From positions 1-64,000 of the forward strand of contig WOUP01000015.1 in assembly GCA_009772895.1 (NCBI GenBank): DNA of 64,000 nucleotides, given 5' to 3'. Made by a program: the position numbers and the translations under genes. Shown piece by piece: positions 16,907-24,206 of the stretch; positions within the stretch are counted from its first letter, which is position 1; each line of letters begins with the position of its first letter. The notes beneath the pieces were generated by a model. The model saw only the letters and a list, made by a program, of their open reading frames with translations. It was not told where the DNA came from and ran no database searches. Source of the DNA: Puniceicoccaceae bacterium 5H. Lineage in GTDB: Bacteria > Verrucomicrobiota > Verrucomicrobiia > Opitutales > Oceanipulchritudinaceae.

Positions 16907-18046
16907 ATGAGCGCATTTGAGTTGTTATATGAAGACCCGCACAGTGGGGCGCGTCGCGGACGTTTGCACTGCTTGCACGGCCAGATCGAAACACCGATCT
17001 TCATGCCGGTCGGTACCCAGGGGACCGTCAAGGCACTAACGCCGACGCAGCTGGAGGAAGCCGGTGCGCAGATCATTCTGGGCAATACCTATCATTTGAA
17101 TCTGCGCCCCGGTTCGGAGCTGGTGCACGAACTGGGCGGTCTGCACCGCTTCATGGGGTGGGACAAGCCGATTCTAACCGACAGTGGCGGCTTCCAGGTC
17201 TTCAGTCTCGCTTCCCTACGCCAGATTAGCGAACGCGGCATTGCGTTCAAGAGCCACCTCGATGGACGCAACGTCTTCCTCGGCCCGGAAGAAGTGGTGA
17301 CGATTCAAGACAACCTGGGCTCCGATATCGCGATGGTGCTGGACGAATGCGCGCCCGCCGGTTGTAGCGAACAGGAGGCGCAGACCGCCGTGGACCGCAG
17401 CTTGCGCTGGGCGGAAGACTGTGTCGAAGTGGCGCGTCGCCGCGGCTTCCTTGATCGCGGGCACTATTTGTTCCCGATCGTGCAGGGTAACCGCTTCCCA
17501 CACCTGCGCCGACAGTGCGCGGAGGGGTTGGTACAGCTCGAGATGGCCGGTTATGCAATCGGTGGCGTCAGCGTCGGAGAGCCCGAACCGGAAATGATGA
17601 GCGCGGTGGCGGCTTCGGCCGAAGTGCTGCCTAGCAATAAGCCCCGCTACGTGATGGGAGTAGGAACGCCGCCGCAGCTTTTGCGCTTCATCGCGTTGGG
17701 CGCGGATATGTTCGATTGTGTTATGCCGACCCGGGAGGCGCGCCATGGCGTCGCCTTTACGCCCGACGGCAAGATCAACCTGAAGAACCAACGCTTTCGG
17801 CAGGATGAGCGTCCACTGGTAGAGGGTATGGATAACTATACTTGCCGTCGGTTCAGTCGCGCCTATTTGCGGCACTTGCTGGTAAGTGGCGAGATGTTGT
17901 CAGCAACCCTCCTGTCTCTGCACAACGTGCACTTTTTCCTCGATTTAATGCGGCAGGCCCGTGCGCATCTCGAGCAGGGCGACTTTACCCGTTGGTCGGC
18001 GGCTTGGATTGAACGTTACGAAGCGGGGCGGGCCAGAGAAACTTGA
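16907..18046 (+). CDS. tgt: Queuine tRNA-ribosyltransferase (TGT) with altered zinc site
   Basis: 379 residues from the ATG at 16907 (an in-frame TTG lies 6 nt upstream). TGT exchanges guanine-34 of tRNAs with GUN anticodons for preQ1 in queuosine synthesis. The catalytic region TDSGGFQVFSL, the GGVSVGEP loop and GADMFDCVMPTREARHG, with the nucleophilic Asp, are intact. The zinc site is not: bacterial TGT uses CxCxxC plus His, but here residues 308-313 read MDNYTC, so the first two cysteines are Met308 and Asn310. Cys313 and His339 remain with the normal spacing of 26. It may be metal-free or use another ion. Confidence 0.93.
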   Translation: MSAFELLYEDPHSGARRGRLHCLHGQIETPIFMPVGTQGTVKALTPTQLEEAGAQIILGNTYHLNLRPGSELVHELGGLHRFMGWDKPILTDSGGFQVFSLASLRQISERGIAFKSHLDGRNVFLGPEEVVTIQDNLGSDIAMVLDECAPAGCSEQEAQTAVDRSLRWAEDCVEVARRRGFLDRGHYLFPIVQGNRFPHLRRQCAEGLVQLEMAGYAIGGVSVGEPEPEMMSAVAASAEVLPSNKPRYVMGVGTPPQLLRFIALGADMFDCVMPTREARHGVAFTPDGKINLKNQRFRQDERPLVEGMDNYTCRRFSRAYLRHLLVSGEMLSATLLSLHNVHFFLDLMRQARAHLEQGDFTRWSAAWIERYEAGRARET

Positions 18047-18210
18047 ACCTTTTGGCCCCATGCGCCTTGCCGTTGGCGATAGCACGTACGGCAATGGATA
18101 GGGTTTCGTGCGTTTACTGCAAATTTATCAAATCTTCGCATTATTAGATATATCGACTTGCAATAGGTAGTTTTGGAGTGTTGTATGCAGCGAAACGAAC
18201 CCTTAAGACC

Positions 18211-18594
18211 ATGTCTACCATCGTCGAACTTAAAGAAGAGCTGAAGAATCTGGAGAAGGAAGAGGCCAAGATTGCCCGTATGAAGGAGCAAATTGCCGCG
18301 AAGATCCAGGAGGAGAAGGAAGAGGATAACCGCCTCGATGAAATTTTTAACAACAGCGGCTATGCGACGCCCCGCGCTCTGGTCAAGGCTCTGATGGTCA
18401 AGTATGGCATCAAGGTCAGTGGCAGTGCGGCCAATGGCAAGCCGCGCAAGCGCACCCGTATTACGAGTGATCTGCGCGACAGCGTGAAGGCTGAGGTCAA
18501 CGCCGGCGGTTCCAAGAACTCCGTCAGCAAGAAATACGAGATCAGCTACGCCGTCGTCTCCAAGATCATGAAGGGTGACTACGACCATCTCTAG
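18211..18594 (+). CDS. Coiled-coil/HTH small DNA-binding candidate
   Basis: 127 residues from the ATG at 18211 (MSTIVELK); an earlier in-frame start at 18178 would add a weak leader. Residues 1-45 form a strongly charged coiled coil (Lys/Glu heptads). A middle domain with YATPRALVKALMVKYGIKVSG follows, then a basic linker and a helix-turn-helix-like end (NSVSKKYEISYAVVSKIMKG). The plan, oligomerising coil plus DNA-binding end, recalls H-NS-like or transposase-type HTH proteins, but I cannot name a family. It is monocistronic, with a strong terminator after it. Confidence 0.65.
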   Translation: MSTIVELKEELKNLEKEEAKIARMKEQIAAKIQEEKEEDNRLDEIFNNSGYATPRALVKALMVKYGIKVSGSAANGKPRKRTRITSDLRDSVKAEVNAGGSKNSVSKKYEISYAVVSKIMKGDYDHL

Positions 18595-18623
18595 GTCCGT
18601 AGCTGCAGATTGATTTTGTGACT

Positions 18624-18660
18624 GCCGTGACCGGATTGTAACCGGCACGGCCTTTTTGTT
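18624..18660 (+). terminator. Rho-independent terminator after the coiled-coil gene
   Basis: A stem of GCCGTG(A)CCGG with CCGGCACGGC around the loop ATTGTAA, with one bulged A, is followed directly by CTTTTTGTT. It ends the small DNA-binding gene and separates it from secA. Confidence 0.8.
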
Positions 18661-18769
18661 GACCGGAAATGCGCTTGCGGCGTCGGGGGACGTGCTTCAT
18701 AGCTTATAGTTTTCCTGCCCTGCAAAAGGGTGGGCGACCGGTCCGTCCGGGCGCAAAGCGTGAGATGCC

Positions 18770-21700
18770 ATGATCTTTTCCCTCTTTAAACGACTCAGCG
18801 GCAGCCACTACCGCAAGTTTTACCGGAAGTGCCAGCCCCTTATTAAACGCATCAACGAGCTCGAGGCTTCGTACCAGAAAGAGAGCGATGCGTGGCTCCA
18901 GGGGAAGACGGCCGAATTCCGCGAGCGCCTGAAAAACGGCGAGACGCTCGACGATTTGCTGCCAGAAGCCTTCGCCGTGGCCAAGAACGGTGCGCGCCGC
19001 CTCTGCGGGCGCGAGATCGAATTTGTCGGCACCAAGGCGGTGTGGAACATGGTGCACTACGATGTGCAGCTCATCGGCGGCATCGCCCTGCACGATCACC
19101 ACATTGCCGAGATGCAGACGGGCGAGGGCAAGACGCTGGTCGCCACCCTGCCGCTCTACCTCAACGCCCTGGCCGGGCGCGGCGCCCAGCTGGTGACGGT
19201 GAACGAATACCTGGCCCAGCGCGACGCCGAGTGGATGGGCCACCTCTTCAATTTCCTCGGCCTCAGCGTCGGCGTGATCCGCAATCAACAGCCCCCGGAG
19301 GAAAAGCGGGCGGCCTACAACTGCGACATCACCTACGGCACGGCCAGCGAGTTCGGCTTCGATTATCTGCGCGACAACGGCATGGCCATGACGCCGCAGC
19401 AGCGCGTCCAGCGCGACCACTTCTTCGTGATTGTGGACGAAGTGGACTCGGTGCTGGTCGACGAAGCGCGCACGCCGCTGATCATCACCGGCCCGATGCA
19501 GAACGACAACAGCGCACCCTTCATCAACCTGAAGCCGCGCATCGAACGCGTCGTCCGCGAGCAGAACCGCATATGCAACCAGCTGATCAATGAGGCGAAG
19601 GCTGAGCTGGAGAAGCTGGCCGAGAGCGACGACCGCAAGAGCCTGACGGTCGAGAAGGCGCAGCCCGCGCTGGAGAAGATGTATCAGGTGAAGCACGGTA
19701 TGCCGAAGAACAAGGTGCTGTTGCGCCTGCTCGAGGACGGCCGCTTCCGCAAGCTCTTCGAGGCCTTCGACCTCGAGATGCACGCCGACTATAATAAGGA
19801 CCAGCGGCACGCCTTGCGCGAAAACCTCTTCTTCACCATCGACGAGAAGCAGCGCTCGAGCGATTTGACCGAAAAGGGCCGCACCACGGTCAGCCCGGAA
19901 GATCCGGACGCCTTCGTGCTGCCCGACTTGCCGACCCGTTACATCGAGATCGACAATCGCACGGATCTCGAGCCCGACGAGAAGGCGCAAAAGAAGGCCG
20001 AGGAGCAATCCGCCTTTGAGCAAAAGTCCGATGAGCTCCACGTGACCAGCCAGCTGCTCCGGGCCTACAGCCTGTATGAGCGCGACGTGGAATATGTGGT
20101 GCAAAACGGCAAGGTGCACATCGTCGACGAAAACACGGGCCGCGTCATGGTCGGCCGCCGCTGGTCGGAGGGCCTGCACCAGGCGATCGAGGCCAAGGAG
20201 GGCGTTCAGATCGAGCGCGAGACGAAGACCTTCGCCACGATCACACTGCAAAACTATTTCCGCCTCTACGAAAAGCTGGCCGGCATGACCGGTACCGCCG
20301 AGACCGAGGCCAACGAGTTCCGCGACATCTACGAGTTGAGCGTGATGGTCATCCCGACCAACAAGCCCAACATCCGGATCGACGATGCGGACATCATCTA
20401 CAAGACGCGGCGCGAGAAGTATCAGGCCGTGGTGCAGGAGGTGAAGACCGCCCACGAGCGCGGCCAGCCCTGCCTCGTCGGCACGGTGTCGGTCGATGCC
20501 TCGGAACTGCTCAGCCGTATGTTGCGCCGCGAGCGCATCCCGCACGAGGTGCTCAACGCCAAGAACCACGCCCGGGAGGCCGAGATCGTGGCCCAGGCCG
20601 GGCAAAAGGGCGGCGTGACGATCGCGACCAACATGGCCGGTCGCGGCACGGACATCAAGCTGGGCGAAGGCGTCGAAGACCTCGGCGGCCTCTACGTCAT
20701 CGGCACGGAGCGACACACCTCGCGCCGGATCGACCGCCAGTTGCGTGGCCGTTGCGCGCGCCAGGGCGACCCGGGCCGCACCAAGTTTTTCCTCTCCCTC
20801 GAAGACGATCTGATGCGCCTCTACAGCCACGGCACTGCCGGCAAGCTGCTCGAGAGCTCCTTCGTCGAAGGCGAGCCGCTAGAGCACAAGTGGTTGAGCT
20901 CGATGATCGAGCGCGCGCAAAAGACCGTGGAAGAGCAGCACTACTCGATGCGCAAGCGTCTGCTGCAATACGATGAGGTGGCTTCCCGCCAGCGCGAAGT
21001 GATTTACGGCCTGCGTTCCGAAGCCATGGACGCCGATGATCCGCGCGACATCATCTGGGAAATGGTCGACGAGGAGATCGAGCACCGCATCGAGCAATTC
21101 GGCCTCGACGCCAAAGGCGCCAGCGAGCAGGCCTACGATCGCTATTTCAACTGGGCCACCCAGACATTCCCGATCCAGCTGACCAAGGAAGATATCCAGG
21201 GCAAGGACCTCGCGGGAGTTCACCAGGTCACGCTGACCCACGTGAAGGAGGCCTACGCGGTGAAGGAAGCGGCGGAAGAGGCGGAAGCCCTTCGCCGTCT
21301 GGAGCGCATGATCATCATCAGCACCATCGACCGCGCCTATCAGGACCACCTGACCTCGCTCGACCAGTTGCGTCAGGAGGTCGGTCTGCGCGGTTACGGT
21401 CAGAAGGATCCGCTGGTCGAGTTCAAGACCGAAGCCTTCAAGGCGTTCGAAGAGATGATGACCGAAGTGCGCTCCAACATCTGCAGCGACATTTTCCGTA
21501 AATTTACCAACGCCGAGGCCGTGCAGCAGATCCTGCAGCGCCTGGGCCGCCGGCTCCGCACCTCCGGTCCGGCCGATCCCGATGGCGACCAGGCCCCGGC
21601 CCCGGAGCGCAAAGGCGTTTCGGTGGCCGAAGCCGCTCGTGCGCGTCAGCTGGCCCGGGCCCGTCAATTGATGGCCCGCAAGGCCACCACGGCGACCCGC

Positions 21701-21886
21701 ACCCCGCGGGAAGCTGTGCAGACGCAGGAAATGGAGACGCCCAACGCGCCCGCACCCAGCGTGGAAGAGCCCGGCCGGAACGACGTGGTCGTGATCCGCA
21801 AGGGGGACGAGGAGCGCGAGATGAAGTGGAAGCAGGCCGAGCAGTTGGTGAAGGAAGAGGGCTGGGAGCTGGTGCGCCAGGCCTGA
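18770..21886 (+). CDS. secA: Preprotein translocase ATPase SecA
   Basis: 1038 residues, longer than the usual 830-900. SecA drives post-translational export through SecYEG. The Walker A region MQTGEGKTLVA (115-125), the DEVDSVLVDEART segment and the second helicase half with TNMAGRGTDIKLG and QLRGRCARQGDPG are intact. Extra length lies in a charged insertion (about residues 275-440), and in a Pro-rich C-terminal linker. The C-terminal SEC-C zinc motif (CxCxSGxxxxxCC/H) is missing; the protein ends WKQAEQLVKEEGWELVRQA. lnt follows after 22 nt, so the two are probably cotranscribed. Confidence 0.96.
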   Translation: MIFSLFKRLSGSHYRKFYRKCQPLIKRINELEASYQKESDAWLQGKTAEFRERLKNGETLDDLLPEAFAVAKNGARRLCGREIEFVGTKAVWNMVHYDVQLIGGIALHDHHIAEMQTGEGKTLVATLPLYLNALAGRGAQLVTVNEYLAQRDAEWMGHLFNFLGLSVGVIRNQQPPEEKRAAYNCDITYGTASEFGFDYLRDNGMAMTPQQRVQRDHFFVIVDEVDSVLVDEARTPLIITGPMQNDNSAPFINLKPRIERVVREQNRICNQLINEAKAELEKLAESDDRKSLTVEKAQPALEKMYQVKHGMPKNKVLLRLLEDGRFRKLFEAFDLEMHADYNKDQRHALRENLFFTIDEKQRSSDLTEKGRTTVSPEDPDAFVLPDLPTRYIEIDNRTDLEPDEKAQKKAEEQSAFEQKSDELHVTSQLLRAYSLYERDVEYVVQNGKVHIVDENTGRVMVGRRWSEGLHQAIEAKEGVQIERETKTFATITLQNYFRLYEKLAGMTGTAETEANEFRDIYELSVMVIPTNKPNIRIDDADIIYKTRREKYQAVVQEVKTAHERGQPCLVGTVSVDASELLSRMLRRERIPHEVLNAKNHAREAEIVAQAGQKGGVTIATNMAGRGTDIKLGEGVEDLGGLYVIGTERHTSRRIDRQLRGRCARQGDPGRTKFFLSLEDDLMRLYSHGTAGKLLESSFVEGEPLEHKWLSSMIERAQKTVEEQHYSMRKRLLQYDEVASRQREVIYGLRSEAMDADDPRDIIWEMVDEEIEHRIEQFGLDAKGASEQAYDRYFNWATQTFPIQLTKEDIQGKDLAGVHQVTLTHVKEAYAVKEAAEEAEALRRLERMIIISTIDRAYQDHLTSLDQLRQEVGLRGYGQKDPLVEFKTEAFKAFEEMMTEVRSNICSDIFRKFTNAEAVQQILQRLGRRLRTSGPADPDGDQAPAPERKGVSVAEAARARQLARARQLMARKATTATRTPREAVQTQEMETPNAPAPSVEEPGRNDVVVIRKGDEEREMKWKQAEQLVKEEGWELVRQA

Positions 21887-21908
21887 TCAGGATCCGCCGA
21901 AACTGCCG

Positions 21909-23600
21909 ATGAGCTTGAACGCCAAGGTTTGGAAAGCTTTCTGGCCCTGGCTGGCGGGGTTGAGCACCCCTCTGCTCTGGGTGCTAGCTTTCCCGCCGGT
22001 CGGCTTCGATGAGCTGGCCTACGTCTACCTCGTGCCCCTGGTGCTCTGGGCGTTTACGCGTCCGGCGGGCAAAGCCTACGGCTGGATTACCTACGGCGGC
22101 GCCTTTCTGGCGTGGGTGATCCTGCTCTCCTGGCTGCGGCACTTCACCAGTCACCTCGACGCGCCGGCGTGGCAACGCGTCGGCGGGGCGTGGCTGGCGT
22201 TCGTCTCGCTGTCGGCCTTTCTGGCGCTGTTCTTCTGGGCCTGGGCTCGCGCATTGCGCTGGATGTTGGCGTGGAGCCAGGACCGCCCCTGGTACGAGCG
22301 CCTGCTGGCGTTCGCGGCGCTCGCCGGTTTTTGGGTGGTGCTCGAGTGGGTGCGCGGCTGGATCTTTTCCGGTTTTCCGTGGCTGCCGCTCGCGGCCAGC
22401 CAGTGGCGTAACCCCCTCGTGCTGCAGATCCTGCCGGTCACAGGCTACTACGGGCTCAGCTTCCTCTTGGTGTTTTTCAACCTGGCGGTGGCGGCCTACC
22501 TGCGGCAGATGGTGCTGCAACTGCGCCAGAAGCTGCGCTGGCAGCAACGGATTTCGATCGAATTTTATACCGCGCTCGGCCTGCTCGCGCTGAGCATCGT
22601 GCAGGGGTTCGGCCAGCGAAACAGCGCCCGGCAGGAGGAGCGCCTGGGGGATGTGGCCTTTGTGCAGCCCTACATCAAGCCCCAGCAGCGTTGGGACGAA
22701 AGCCAGGACCGCAAGACGCTGGAGACCATGGCCCACCTCACGCGGCTGGCCGGCATGTTGCAGCCCGATTTGATCCTGTGGCCCGAGGCGCCGACGCCCC
22801 TCTTCTTCAAGGCCCAGCCCACCTCCGACCGCTGGGCGGCGATGCTGACCCAGGAGGTCGGTGCGCCCATTCTGCTGGGCGGCATGGTGGCCGAACGCCG
22901 CGATACCGATGATGGCCCGGCCTACGACAGCTATAACGCGGTGCTGCTGGCGACGCCGGATGCGGGGGTGAAGACCGACTTCTACTACGCCAAGCGGCAC
23001 CTTGTGCCCTTCGGTGAATACACACCGTTTGCGAGCCTGTTGCCTGCGGTGGTGCCGACCGGCTTTCAGGCGGGGGACCACCCGGCCGTATTGCATGTGC
23101 CGCTCAAGACGCGCTCGGTGGCGATCGGCCCCCTGGTCTGCTACGAAGACGTCTTCCCCGATCTGGCGCGCGAGCAGGTGCGGGAAGGGGCGGAAGTGCT
23201 CTTCGTGGCCAACAACAATTCCTGGTACGGGCAGGAGGGCAGCGGCGTGCAGCACGCGTCCCATGCCGTTTTGCGCGCGGTGGAGACGCGGCGCCCCGTG
23301 ATGCGTTGCGGCAATGGCGGCTGGAGCGGCTGGATCGACGAGCATGGTCAGATCCGTCACGAACTGCGGGACGTCCACGGCCACGGCATCTATTTCGAGG
23401 GCGTGCAAAACAGCATCGTCACCCGCGATCCGCGCTTCCAGGGATACCTGACGCCTTTTGTGCGTTATGGGCCGTGGTTTGTTTATGTCTGTATGGCACT
23501 TACGGCCGTGGGCGCCTTTTTTCGGCTCCGCAAGCGTGCGCAAAATATTTCAATAGCATCCGTACAATTGTCACAAAATCGTGTCATTGTGCGCCGTTGA
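21909..23600 (+). CDS. lnt: Apolipoprotein N-acyltransferase
   Basis: 563 residues. Lnt adds the third acyl chain to the N-terminal cysteine of lipoproteins in the inner membrane, typical of a Gram-negative envelope. The N-terminal half has several membrane segments, including WVLAFPPVGF and YVYLVPLVLWAF. The periplasmic nitrilase-like domain carries the catalytic triad Glu293 (LWPEAPTP), Lys362 (AKRHLVPFGEYTPF) and Cys411 (LVCYEDVFP). A final membrane helix closes the protein. It is 22 nt downstream of secA, linking export with lipoprotein maturation. Confidence 0.93.
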   Translation: MSLNAKVWKAFWPWLAGLSTPLLWVLAFPPVGFDELAYVYLVPLVLWAFTRPAGKAYGWITYGGAFLAWVILLSWLRHFTSHLDAPAWQRVGGAWLAFVSLSAFLALFFWAWARALRWMLAWSQDRPWYERLLAFAALAGFWVVLEWVRGWIFSGFPWLPLAASQWRNPLVLQILPVTGYYGLSFLLVFFNLAVAAYLRQMVLQLRQKLRWQQRISIEFYTALGLLALSIVQGFGQRNSARQEERLGDVAFVQPYIKPQQRWDESQDRKTLETMAHLTRLAGMLQPDLILWPEAPTPLFFKAQPTSDRWAAMLTQEVGAPILLGGMVAERRDTDDGPAYDSYNAVLLATPDAGVKTDFYYAKRHLVPFGEYTPFASLLPAVVPTGFQAGDHPAVLHVPLKTRSVAIGPLVCYEDVFPDLAREQVREGAEVLFVANNNSWYGQEGSGVQHASHAVLRAVETRRPVMRCGNGGWSGWIDEHGQIRHELRDVHGHGIYFEGVQNSIVTRDPRFQGYLTPFVRYGPWFVYVCMALTAVGAFFRLRKRAQNISIASVQLSQNRVIVRR

Positions 23601-23729
23601 GATTCAAAAAATCTCAATTTCGCTTGATTTCTAGTCCCTATTAGGCTTCTCTTGCGACCGAGGCTCATTGAGGGCCCCAAATTGTTCGCGCTCGTAATGA
23701 GTCTCACGCACTCAACATTCATACGAGTC

Positions 23730-24071
23730 ATGAAAGTCACTAAGAACACCCTGATTCTCGGGTTCATCGCGTCCCTGGTCGCCGTTCCGGCGTTTGCGGC
23801 TCAAGCCGACAAGGCTGCACCGAAGGCCCTCAAGGTGATCGAGCCCTCCCTGCCGTACCAAATCTCTCAGTATAAGATCAATAGTGAGGTGATGGTGCGC
23901 TTCAAGCTGGATGATAATGGTCGTCCGATCAACATCCGCGTGGAGTCTACGACCGACCGGGAATTCGCAGAATCCGTGGTTCGTGCTGTGCGTCAATGGC
24001 GCTACGAAGTGCCGGAAGGCTACAATGGCGAAGAGTACAAGCTCCCCGTCGTGGCCGACTTCGACGCGTAA
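23730..24071 (+). CDS. Exported free-standing TonB C-terminal-domain protein
   Basis: 113 residues from the ATG at 23730. Residues 1-23 are a cleavable signal peptide ending VPAFA. The rest is a TonB C-terminal fold: INSEVMVRFKLDDNGRPINIRVESTTDREFAESVVRAVRQWRYEVP with a 'VRFxxDxxGxxxxxxVxxS' pattern. There is no membrane anchor or proline-rich periplasmic spacer, so it cannot act as an ordinary TonB; it may bind receptor TonB boxes or other envelope partners in the periplasm. It has its own terminator. Confidence 0.75.
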   Translation: MKVTKNTLILGFIASLVAVPAFAAQADKAAPKALKVIEPSLPYQISQYKINSEVMVRFKLDDNGRPINIRVESTTDREFAESVVRAVRQWRYEVPEGYNGEEYKLPVVADFDA

Positions 24072-24116
24072 GCACTGTTTGCTAGATTCATCTGATCTAA
24101 ATTAGAAAATAACGGG

Positions 24117-24147
24117 GCACCTCTCCAGCCGGGGAGGTGCTCTTTGC
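24117..24147 (+). terminator. Rho-independent terminator after the TonB-domain gene
   Basis: A 10-bp stem, GCACCTCTCC with GGGGAGGTGC (one G-T pair), encloses AGCC and is followed by TCTTTGC. It separates the TonB-domain gene from the TPR operon. Confidence 0.75.
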
Positions 24148-24206
24148 ATGTACGGCCTCGAGAGGTCGCTTGCCAAGGGCCCCTCGCTCTCCATAGGACA
24201 TGCTGT

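Noticed and set aside
18067-18094. TTGCCGT/ACGGCAA inverted repeat after tgt
   Set aside because: No T-run follows and the loop is 14 nt; not convincing as a terminator.
18681-18710. TATAGT as -10 of a secA promoter
   Set aside because: The nearest TTGCGG lies 24 nt away, too far; no acceptable -35 was found.
18704-20830. 708-codon minus-strand frame opposite secA
   Set aside because: Antisense shadow; secA is complete on the plus strand.
23599-23615. GAGATT-CAAAA-AATCTC hairpin at the end of lnt
   Set aside because: Short AT-rich stem without a clean T-run; could stop transcription weakly but is not supported enough to annotate.
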